Source: Defluviitaleaceae bacterium
GTDB lineage: Bacteria; Bacillota; Clostridia; Lachnospirales; WQUN01
DNA length: 25,541 bases
Assembly (NCBI GenBank): GCA_009782245.1
Contig: WRKK01000358.1
Span: forward strand, 1 to 25,541
Direction: 5' to 3'
The notes under the pieces are model-generated. The model had not been told where the DNA came from. It did not search any database and saw only the letters and a list, made by a program, of their open reading frames with translations. The position numbers and the translations under genes are program-made. Below are positions 1 through 7,000 of this stretch, one piece after another (positions within the stretch are counted from its first letter, which is position 1; each line of letters opens with the position of its first letter).

Positions 1-53
1 ACGGTCGCCCCTACGGGGACGCATATTGTAGGGGCGACCGTCCTCGGTCGCCC
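1..53. repeat. REP-like palindromic element at left edge
   Basis: Bases 1-14 and 28-41 form a perfect 14-bp inverted repeat (arm GTAGGGGCGACCGT) around a 13-base spacer. Overlapping it, 32-40 and 45-53 form a second perfect 9-bp stem (GGGCGACCG / CGGTCGCCC) with a 4-base loop, so the RNA or single-stranded DNA could switch between two hairpins. It is far more GC-rich than the sequence beside it (62-130). Such GGGCGACC...GGTCGCCC elements resemble dispersed intergenic palindromes of clostridial genomes. That comparison is from memory, not a search. It lies about 80 bases beyond the stop of the minus-strand gene at 131 and could help end its transcript, but no T-tract follows a stem. The element may extend past base 1. 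Confidence 0.6.
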
Positions 54-130
54 GTTTATCCCCAACCATTACGCCCGTTTGCCCATTCCAAATCACATTT
101 TTTATTTAATTTATGACCGACCAGCAAAAC

Positions 131-2965
131 TCACGTACTAATCAACCTATTTCGGTTAAATTTAACCTCTTTCACCAAGTCGCCGATAATTTCTTCTACT
201 TGTTCGTAGCGGAACATTTGTTCGTAGATTGTTGCGTTGTTTATTGTAAAAAAGGCATCTTTGGTGGATTCTTCTAGGTACATATTTTTGTTGTGAACCT
301 CTTGATGTTTGGTGGTTATGCTGCCTGTGGGCAATTCTTCGCTGAAGTAGTATATTAAATTTTCGTTGTAAAAATGCGGTATGCAAATAATATACAAGCC
401 AAACCGCCAATATTTCATTGGCTGCGACCGCCATTCGTCTTCGCCGTCAACTTTGTAATAAAGCCAAACATTTTTGCCAGGTAGCGTTTTATACACCAAC
501 GGCCGATATTTTTCCAAATATTTATCTCGTAAATCTTTTAGCCGCTTGGGGTTTTTGCCGTCCTTAAATACGGGAAACATTATGCCGCTGTTTTTTTGTA
601 GCAAAATAGCCATTTTAATGATTTCTTCCGATTTCAACGTTTTTATATCGTGTTCAAGATAAACATGGCAAAGTGCAAACGCCGCCAACGATTTTGCTAA
701 TTTTAGCGAGTTTTTTGCCGTGGTTTCTTCAGTATTTTCTTCCGCACTTTTCCCCGCATTTTTTCCCGCTTGGGATTCATTTTCCAGCACAACAATTTCC
801 AATGCGGAAAGCGTTTCTGCTATTGGCTTTGCGTTTTTTATGATTACTTCGTAGGCGGAGTAATACACAAAGTTTAGAATATCGTTGTTAAAGTTTTCCA
901 CCGAATCAAATACTCGGCGGGCAAATATTTTTTGCGTTTGCTCGTCAAAATGGTGCAGCCACACGGCGTTGTGTAATATAAGGTTCTCCAAATTTTCGTC
1001 TTGCACCGATATGCTTGTTAATGCCGAGTGCAAATTTAGCCATTGTTGCTGTGTTCCTGTAAAATTTTGCAATACTAGTGATAGTATATTTTTGTTGTAA
1101 CGCATACGCAACAGCAAGCTATAAGCGGGTTGCGCAATATCGTTGTGCCATTCTTGGCAAGCTGGCTCGGCTAACATTTTTATTGCAGTAAACAGCGTTT
1201 TATCTTTAACTTTGTCCGCCTTACGAGAAACCAAGCCAGCCGCCGCTTTATAGGCTTTTTGCTGGATATAAGCGTTTAGCATATGATCTAGCAATTCGTC
1301 TTCAACGGCGTTTTCGTCCGCTTTCGAGTAAAATTCTAACGCTAAATCCATTTTGCCCAAATTATAATAAAGTTGCCCTAAAGCCACGTTGCATTGCGTT
1401 TTGAAAGCATTAGATGCGTTTTTGTTAGTTAGCACTAACTTTAAGATAGTTTCCCAGTTTGGGTTATCTTTTTGGCTAGTTTGCAAATAAGATTTTGCCA
1501 AATAGGCGATAATTTCAAAGGTTCGCAAGCCGTTTTCGTAAAATTGCAGGTACAGCGAAACACCCGCCGAGGCTACTTTTCGGCGAATATCCAAATGGGT
1601 ATCCAAAATTTGAATTTTATGGTTGCCCAAAACGGTGTATCTAAAACCGCTACCAAGTGCCTCAATCACAAGCGGCGAGCCGTCTTTGGGAAACTCGTAT
1701 TCCATAATAGTTTGGCGTTCCCATTCATTTACGTATAAATAGCGGGCGTTGTTGTTTGGGTTGACAATTTCAAATTTACATATATCTTCCTGCAAAATTG
1801 CCCTAACTTCGCTTATATCGGTGTGCGGTGCATCGTTAAAATTTATCCACAAAAAGTAGTACAAACTGTTTACATATCGCCCTTTAATGCCATTTTGCAA
1901 GCAATAAGATGCAAGCTGCAAAATTTCTTTTACACGTGCGGCGGCTAAATCGGACATATTCGGCTCGGTTAGCAAAAGGTGATAGACAAAAACTTGCAAA
2001 TCGATGTCGCCGTCGGGTGCTGCCAAATATTGCAACATTGTAAACCGCTGAATGGATTCCGAGCCGTTTTTGAAAGCTGATTGCACCAAAAAATAGCTTA
2101 AATTGGGCAACAAAATTTGACGGCGTTCGGCATCACGGTAGCAGTTGTAGGCTTTTGGGCTATAGTCAGATTTTGCCATATAGTATTCGCAAAGCCCTTT
2201 AAGCAGCCACGGGTTTGGAAACTGTGAATAAATGCGTTCGCACAAGTTAATATCCACCGCCAGCGAGCTACTGGGCGGCAAAGCGTTTACAATATTTTCC
2301 ACATTAGCGCCGTGGTTTAGCGCCCAATATATGACCCTTAAAAATATGTCATATTCCCGTATTTTGAACTTTTCCCGTGCTAAAGATATTCGTTTGTAAA
2401 AGCTAAATAGCCCATAAAACCAAAACACGTTTTTTGTATCGGGATATAGTGCGTGAAAATCCATAAAATAGTTGTAAGCCTCGGCAGAGTTGCCTAGTGC
2501 GGATTGGATTATTCCTAGCATTATAAGGTTGTCGGGTGTAAAATTTTTATCGTCCTCGTTTTCCAAAATTTTTATATACTTGCCAGCGGATTTTATACGG
2601 TTTTGCTTGATTTCCAGATATGCGTACAAAAATGTTAGCGTGTTGTATTCTTGGGCGGCGTTATTTTTGTAAAACGAGCGGTAATGCAGGGCGTTATCCA
2701 GCATTTCGTTGGCTTTATCGTATTGATTTAGCTCTATTGCAAAAAATATTGTAAGGCAAAAAAGCCGCATATCAGATTTATTCGCCCTTAGCATAGAAGC
2801 CGCAATATTGCTTGCTTTATAAAGTGATTCGCGCGGTTCGGGAATATCTGCCACAGCGTAAGCCAGCCAATGCCGCAAAGCCAACCCAACCGCAATGCGG
2901 ATTGTCGGGTTATTGGCAAATTGGGTTTCAAAATTTTTTGTTTGGGTTTCTAATTTAGTTTCCAT
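131..2965 (-). CDS. Large TPR-like helical-repeat protein, DUF5717-like
   Basis: This 944-residue protein has no signal peptide or membrane segment that I can see and is probably cytoplasmic. Most of it reads as amphipathic helical pairs of the tetratricopeptide type, clearest around residues 530-600 (LGQLYYNLGKMDLALEFYSK, then a paired helix with AYIQQKAYKAAAGLV). The last 130 residues change character to a beta-rich module with LPGKNVWLYYKV, YWRFGLYIICIPHFYNENL and YYFSEEL. From memory, this C-terminal pattern (a 'chain in vitro' strand, then a 'glyiicI.hFfnE.l.YyfsEe' strand) matches the DUF5717 family of Lachnospiraceae, though this protein seems shorter than typical members. Function is unknown; such repeats usually bind other proteins. 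The chosen ATG (2965) has a weak SD-like GGAA 8 bases upstream. An identical GGAA-8-ATG sits 14 bases further up but in another frame. A consensus promoter lies at 3034-3062. Lysine is ordinary here, unlike in the giant gene. The reading frame is secure; the family name is tentative. Confidence 0.85.
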   Translation of the reverse strand: METKLETQTKNFETQFANNPTIRIAVGLALRHWLAYAVADIPEPRESLYKASNIAASMLRANKSDMRLFCLTIFFAIELNQYDKANEMLDNALHYRSFYKNNAAQEYNTLTFLYAYLEIKQNRIKSAGKYIKILENEDDKNFTPDNLIMLGIIQSALGNSAEAYNYFMDFHALYPDTKNVFWFYGLFSFYKRISLAREKFKIREYDIFLRVIYWALNHGANVENIVNALPPSSSLAVDINLCERIYSQFPNPWLLKGLCEYYMAKSDYSPKAYNCYRDAERRQILLPNLSYFLVQSAFKNGSESIQRFTMLQYLAAPDGDIDLQVFVYHLLLTEPNMSDLAAARVKEILQLASYCLQNGIKGRYVNSLYYFLWINFNDAPHTDISEVRAILQEDICKFEIVNPNNNARYLYVNEWERQTIMEYEFPKDGSPLVIEALGSGFRYTVLGNHKIQILDTHLDIRRKVASAGVSLYLQFYENGLRTFEIIAYLAKSYLQTSQKDNPNWETILKLVLTNKNASNAFKTQCNVALGQLYYNLGKMDLALEFYSKADENAVEDELLDHMLNAYIQQKAYKAAAGLVSRKADKVKDKTLFTAIKMLAEPACQEWHNDIAQPAYSLLLRMRYNKNILSLVLQNFTGTQQQWLNLHSALTSISVQDENLENLILHNAVWLHHFDEQTQKIFARRVFDSVENFNNDILNFVYYSAYEVIIKNAKPIAETLSALEIVVLENESQAGKNAGKSAEENTEETTAKNSLKLAKSLAAFALCHVYLEHDIKTLKSEEIIKMAILLQKNSGIMFPVFKDGKNPKRLKDLRDKYLEKYRPLVYKTLPGKNVWLYYKVDGEDEWRSQPMKYWRFGLYIICIPHFYNENLIYYFSEELPTGSITTKHQEVHNKNMYLEESTKDAFFTINNATIYEQMFRYEQVEEIIGDLVKEVKFNRNRLIST

Positions 2966-2982
2966 AATTTAGTTTCCATAAT
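2951..2982 (-). repeat. 14-bp tandem duplication over the start codon, with decoy ATG
   Basis: The unit AATTTAGTTTCCAT (plus strand) occurs twice back to back at 2952-2965 and 2966-2979. On the minus strand each copy carries an ATG, and each ATG is preceded by GGAA at the same 8-base distance. The downstream ATG (2965) opens the 944-residue protein. The upstream ATG (2979) is shifted by 14 bases, so it reads nine codons (METKLWKLN) and stops at a TAG at 2952-2950, inside the main gene. Ribosomes starting at the first ATG would therefore make only a short peptide. This follows directly from the sequence; any regulatory effect is inference. Confidence 0.75.
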
Positions 2983-3033
2983 CTAATTTCCAATTTTTTT
3001 CTATAAATTTTTGGTTTGGGTTTAACAACCACT

Positions 3034-3062
3034 ATTATAACGGTTGAAGAGACTTTTTTCAA
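3034..3062 (-). promoter_or_regulatory. Sigma-A-type promoter for the 944-residue protein gene
   Basis: On the minus strand TTGAAA (3062-3057) and a perfect TATAAT (3039-3034) are separated by exactly 17 bases. Transcription would start near 3027, giving a leader of about 60 bases before the ATG at 2965. The -10 hexamer lies between CAACC (3026-3030) and GGTTG (3042-3046), a 5-bp inverted repeat that could be an operator half-site pair. That last point is weak, because the arms are short. Confidence 0.75.
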
Positions 3063-3119
3063 GGGTTGTTTGAAAATTTTTTGTGGAGGTTTTTAGGGGT
3101 AGAAAATTTTGCTGTTTTG

Positions 3120-3148
3120 TAGACATTTTTTGGAATACGTGGTATCAT
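3120..3148 (+). promoter_or_regulatory. Extended -10 promoter for the HicB-type gene
   Basis: TAGACA (3120-3125), a 17-base spacer, and TATCAT (3143-3148) preceded by TGG form a good extended -10 sigma-A promoter. The start point would be near 3155, leaving a leader of about 30 bases with AAAAGGAG at 3172-3179. The promoter is divergent from that at 3034-3062, and the two -35 boxes are about 57 bases apart, so one bound regulator could affect both. Confidence 0.65.
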
Positions 3149-3185
3149 CGTAGTTGGGTTAAAATTTTAGCAAAAGGAGCAAAAA

Positions 3186-3584
3186 ATGACTGATATTTAT
3201 ATTTATCCTGCTATTTTTATATATGACGGCACGGGAATACACATTATGTTTCCCGATTTAGATGGTTGTGTTTCGTATGGCGAAACCGAAGAATTGGCTT
3301 GTAAAAATGCTAGAGAAGTCTTATCGTTGCACTTGTACGGTATGGAAGAAGACGGCGAAAAAATACCCCTGCCAACCACCGCAAAAATATTAGAACTAGA
3401 GCCAAACCAAAAAATTTTTGTAACCGAGGTTTATATGCCCACGTTTAGAGCAAAAATGCAAAACAAATATGTCAAAAAAACCTTAACTTTGCCGAATTGG
3501 CTGAATATCGAAGCCGAACGTGCCAACGTAAACTTTTCACAAGTATTACAAGATGGCTTAAAACAGCATCTTAACGTCCATTAA
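3186..3584 (+). CDS. Orphan HicB-family antitoxin / regulator
   Basis: This 132-residue protein matches the HicB family in both halves. Residues 1-65 hold the HicB partial RNase H-like fold signature: YPAIFIYDGTGIHIMFPDLDGC, then the GETEELACKNAREVL helix and an LPTTAK strand. Residues 95-132 hold a ribbon-helix-helix DNA-binding segment (KTLTLPNWLNIEAERANVNF, then SQVLQDGLKQHL). HicB proteins normally neutralise the mRNA-cleaving toxin HicA and repress their own operon through this DNA-binding part. No HicA-like frame is visible in the 220 bases upstream or the 386 bases downstream, so this is a solitary copy. The start is supported by AAAAGGAG six bases before the ATG. Its own promoter precedes it and an intrinsic terminator follows, so it is a single-gene unit. 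It may have become a free-standing regulator, perhaps of the giant gene next to it; this is inference. Confidence 0.88.
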   Translation: MTDIYIYPAIFIYDGTGIHIMFPDLDGCVSYGETEELACKNAREVLSLHLYGMEEDGEKIPLPTTAKILELEPNQKIFVTEVYMPTFRAKMQNKYVKKTLTLPNWLNIEAERANVNFSQVLQDGLKQHLNVH

Positions 3585-3591
3585 ATACCGT

Positions 3592-3628
3592 CAGGCAACA
3601 GCTGGCTAAGCCTGTTGCCTGTTTTATT
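3592..3628 (+). terminator. Intrinsic terminator after the HicB-type gene
   Basis: A perfect 10-bp stem, CAGGCAACAG (3592-3601) and CTGTTGCCTG (3612-3621), with a 10-base loop is followed by TTTTATT. It begins eight bases after the stop codon, so it should end the hicB transcript and separate it from the giant gene. The stem is nearly symmetric, but the A-run needed for strong termination on the other strand is lacking. Confidence 0.85.
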
Positions 3629-3667
3629 AAAACTTTAATCCCACTTTCCAAGCTAAATAAAAAAAAC

Positions 3668-3697
3668 TTGACATCGCCATTTACTTTATGGTATATA
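3668..3697 (+). promoter_or_regulatory. Promoter P1 of the giant gene
   Basis: A perfect TTGACA (3668-3673) is separated by 18 bases from TATATA (3692-3697). TG at 3689-3690 gives an extended -10. The start would be near 3704, giving a leader of roughly 265 bases. Three 10-bp direct repeats begin ten bases downstream, where a bound protein would block or pause this promoter. Confidence 0.65.
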
Positions 3698-3713
3698 TAT
3701 TCTAATCGGGAAA

Positions 3714-3743
3714 AATTGCACCAAATTGCACCGAATCGCACCA
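3714..3743 (+). repeat. Three phased 10-bp direct repeats (candidate operator)
   Basis: AATTGCACCA, AATTGCACCG and AATCGCACCA follow each other without gaps at 3714-3723, 3724-3733 and 3734-3743. Only two positions vary. A 10-bp period places all copies on one face of the helix, as expected for cooperative binding by a regulator. The array lies just after the P1 start region and ends 16 bases before the -35 of P2. It could therefore repress P1, activate P2, or both. The binding protein is unknown; the neighbouring HicB with its ribbon-helix-helix segment is one candidate. Confidence 0.7.
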
Positions 3744-3759
3744 AAATTTACAAAAATAT

Positions 3760-3788
3760 TTGATATTTTGCCCGATATGCTGTATAAA
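3760..3788 (+). promoter_or_regulatory. Promoter P2 of the giant gene
   Basis: TTGATA (3760-3765) and TATAAA (3783-3788) are separated by exactly 17 bases, close to consensus at both boxes. The start would be near 3795, giving a leader of about 175 bases. CTGTA (3780-3784) and TACAG (3790-3794) form a 5-bp inverted repeat over the -10 box. With P1 this gives two promoters 90 bases apart, separated by the phased repeats. Confidence 0.6.
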
Positions 3789-3794
3789 GTACAG

Positions 3795-3970
3795 TCGGAA
3801 AAAGGCTTTTGCAAATCAATCAATTATCCATAGCAAAGTCAACCGCAATCACAACAAAATCAACACGCCACACAATGCAACTTTTCACTACAACAAATTT
3901 ATTTATTTCCAAACATAAACCCAACATAAACCCAACTAAAAAACAAATTATCAAAGGGGGCTTTTTGCCA
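3795..3970 (+). promoter_or_regulatory. G-poor leader and ribosome site of the giant gene
   Basis: The stretch from about 3818 to 3950 is built almost only of A, C and T and includes a short direct repeat, CATAAACCCAA, at about 3914-3935. With few G residues it should stay largely unstructured. AAAGGGGG (3953-3960) is the only purine-rich ribosome site and lies ten bases before ATG 3971. An in-frame ATG at 3875 would add 32 residues, but it has no ribosome site and would bury the signal peptide, so I prefer 3971. No riboswitch-like fold or small gene is visible in 3585-3970. Confidence 0.5.
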
Positions 3971-4078
3971 ATGCTTAGCATAAAAAAACAACAACAAACA
4001 AAAAACAAACGCCTAATAGCTTTTATTTTAGCGTTCATAATGCTTTCGGAATTTTTACCTATAGGCAATGTTTTTGCC
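3971..4078 (+). other. Sec signal peptide of the giant protein
   Basis: Residues 1-14 carry five positive charges (KK at 5-6, K11, K13, R14). Residues 15-32 form the hydrophobic core LIAFILAFIMLSEFLPIG. Residues 34-36 read VFA, a good signal peptidase I site, so the mature protein would start at Met37. The Lys-rich tip contrasts with the nearly lysine-free mature chain. Confidence 0.85.
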
Positions 4079-7000
4079 ATGCCAGCGTACAACGCACCGT
4101 TACAGGAAATTTTGGAGATAACTCCCGAAATAATTGAACCTGAAACCCCGACAAATGTAGAACCCGAACCCCCAACCGAACCCGAACCAGCCGAACCAAC
4201 CGAACCACCAACAGAAGAACCCGAACCGCCAACCGAACTAGAACCACCACCAACCGAACCAGACGGCGGAAATGAAAATGAACCAGAACCACCCACCGAG
4301 CCACCAACAGGCGAACCAGAAGAACCCACCGAACCGCCAACAGGCGAACCCGAACCCGAAGAACCCACCGAACCCGAGCCGCCAACAGAACCCAGCGAAC
4401 CCGAAGAACCCACCGAACCCGAACCGCCAACAGGCGACCTCGAACCAGAAGAACCCGCCGAAACCAACCCACCAACAGAAGAACTCGAACCAGAAGAACC
4501 CACTGAACCGCCAACCGACGACCTTGACCCCGAAGACTCCACCGAACCCGACCCACCAACCGAAGAACCCGAACCAGACGAGGAAGACGAAACGGACGAA
4601 CCCGAAGACCTCGAAGACCCCTCCGACCCCGAAGACTTCCCCGACCTAGACACCCTATTCCCCCTAACCCCAGAAATCGACTTTGACGAAGACGGCAACC
4701 CAATAGTAATCCACCCAGAGTTGCCCCCAGACTGGAACAACGAAACCCCCGAATTAGAAACCCCAGAACACCCCGAACCACCCGATATTGGCGACTTGTT
4801 GCCCGATTTGCCGCCCCTTGAAATCGAAGCAATCCCCATTGCTGCCCTGTTTGACGGCACTTTGGACATTACCCTGCAACCTCGCACCGAAAGCGACCGC
4901 GGCATACGCACCCAAACTTTCCTTGACATCGGCATTAACGCCAACTGGTCGGCGCTATCGCTTGAACCCACGCAACACCTTAGCGACAGCGAAATTTTTT
5001 GGATTGAAAACCAACTTTTATATAACTGGACTTTGACCGAATGGGAGCGGGATTCCCTGCTTGACCGCCTTGCGTTTACCCGCACGTTTACCGAGCACGA
5101 AACCGCCCAAATCCTCAACTCTGCCGAGGTGCGTGATTTGCGTATTGAAATCCCCATTCCTGACGGTTTTGTCAACCGTGAAATTACCATTGTCAACGTC
5201 CGTGCCGTGCAACCCGACATGATTTTTGACTTCCCTATTGATTGGGATTGGGAACAGCCGAACCCGCAAAGCCTTGTTATTACTGCACCCACAATCTCCG
5301 CTGGCGACAACTTCTTTTTTGTCGTGGAGTTTGGGCTGGTCGGCGAGGAATTGGACGGCGTTTTGGGCGCACAACTGGACATTACCGCAACCTACCAAAT
5401 CCCAGGGGAAATCGCTATCGATCCCGAGGACGGCACAACCACCGAAACGTGGGAACCTCGCCAGTTTAACGGCTCGGCACAAATCAACTTTTTCGCACGA
5501 AACCCGCCGAATATCGATGCACCGCCGCTCAACGTTACAATGAACTTCAACAGCGAGCCAAGCCCAGAATTGCCCCCAAATGCCCGTCTTTTCCGCACGG
5601 GCGAATCCGACAACCAGATAAATGTGAGCGTTTCCTTTGCTGGCGGCGTTACGGCGGGGGCGGCGGAGGGCGTTAGTATTTGGCTGCACCTGCCATACAT
5701 CAACCCAAACCCCACCGAAAACCCTGACGGTAGCATTAACTGGGAATCCGAAACGTACACGGGGTACGGCTTGCAGCTGAATGCGATTCTTGGCGAGGGC
5801 TGGGTGGTCGCACCTGGGACGGAACTTCCCGCGCGTGGCTGGGTGGAAATCATTCGCATTCCGCCGCCTGGAGCGGTCGCCGCCGCAACTTCGCCAGGTT
5901 TTAACGCTCCGCTGACGTTTTACGCCCCGCAAGGCGGACGTGTCCCCGAAAACGCCGAAGTTCACGTTACAACGTGGGTTTCTTACGAACTGTACCACCG
6001 TGGGCTTATCGGCGGCGTTGTGCAGGAACTCTCGCCGCCGTGGGAAACGCCCAACCGCCGTGCCGAATGGAGCATACCAATCCCAGACTCGATTGAATGG
6101 CTGCAAATTGACCACCTTATCGTAATCAACACCAACCTCGCTTGGGAAACGGAACTTGTCGCCCTAGAGCCGCAAACCACCGTTTGGGACAGGCTGAATT
6201 ACGTGCCATTCCAGTTGACAATCCGCAACACGTCCGAAAACGAGGAATCCATTATACAGCGGTTCGGCGTGGCGCTAAACGCCCCAACTTTGGGAGCAAC
6301 CAATATTGGCGGCGTTGAGGCGGTTGACGTTACAATGTGGCTGTGGAATGACGGAAATCCGCCAACTTTGAACCGCAACCCAGAAGATGTGCAACAACAA
6401 ATATTTATCGGTAACGAAGAATTTGGCGGCGGCGTGATTATCTACGAAATCACAGGGCTGCCGCCTGACGAACCGCTACTCCCAGAAAGCATGATTCCTT
6501 ACACGTTTTTGGGCGGCGGCAATATGACGCTATATTTTCCGCAGGGAACAGGCGAAATTCACGCACCGTCCGCATTGCAGGGCAACCGAGTTAGCGAACG
6601 CCAATTTTTGATACTTGTGCCGTTCAGCAACCGTTTTACGCAGTTTCCAGCCGATTTAACAATGCTTGCAACGCCGACAATTTTCTTCGGTGCTGGCGAT
6701 ATGGGCTGGTCGCGGGTGGCACACGCCCCGTTTACCATGATTGCGCCCGAACGCCTTGGAATGAGATTCGAGAAAAATGAGGAGGGTTCGGTGTTTTTCG
6801 GCAACGAGGGAACTTACAGCTTGCAGGGCTTTGAAAATCTTTCAAATTTGCCCGTTATCAGTCCGTTTCTCGTTGATACGTTGCCGCACGAGGACGAATT
6901 TACCCTACACACAATCCGCTATTGGGTGCCTGGCGGCTTAGAATATGGCGAACCCGCCCGATTAACCGATTGGCTGGACGATGTAACTTGGCAACCGCCC

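Noticed and set aside
3714..3743. Decamer repeats as a CRISPR array or replication iterons
   Set aside because: Units are only 10 bp with no spacers, so it is not CRISPR; no replication gene or AT-rich unwinding block with it, so an origin is not supported.
2966..3970. Search for a HicA toxin next to the HicB gene
   Set aside because: No frame of about 60 codons with HicA features is visible on either strand in the gaps before or after hicB; short ATG frames there end within a few codons.
3875..3970. Alternative in-frame start of the giant gene 32 codons upstream
   Set aside because: There is no ribosome site before ATG 3875 and it would put a polar stretch ahead of the signal peptide; ATG 3971 has AAAGGGGG at a fitting distance.
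4272..4649. Plus-strand Pro/Asn/Gln-rich frame of 125 codons
   Set aside because: It is a shifted reading of the low-complexity PET repeat, with no ribosome site, lying inside the giant gene.
3820..5382. Minus-strand 520-codon frame rich in Gly and Ser
   Set aside because: It is the exact antisense of the PET-rich repeat and adjoining codons of the giant gene; the Gly/Ser/Val repeats are the mirror of Pro/Glu/Thr codons. It has no ribosome site and would cover the giant gene's promoters.
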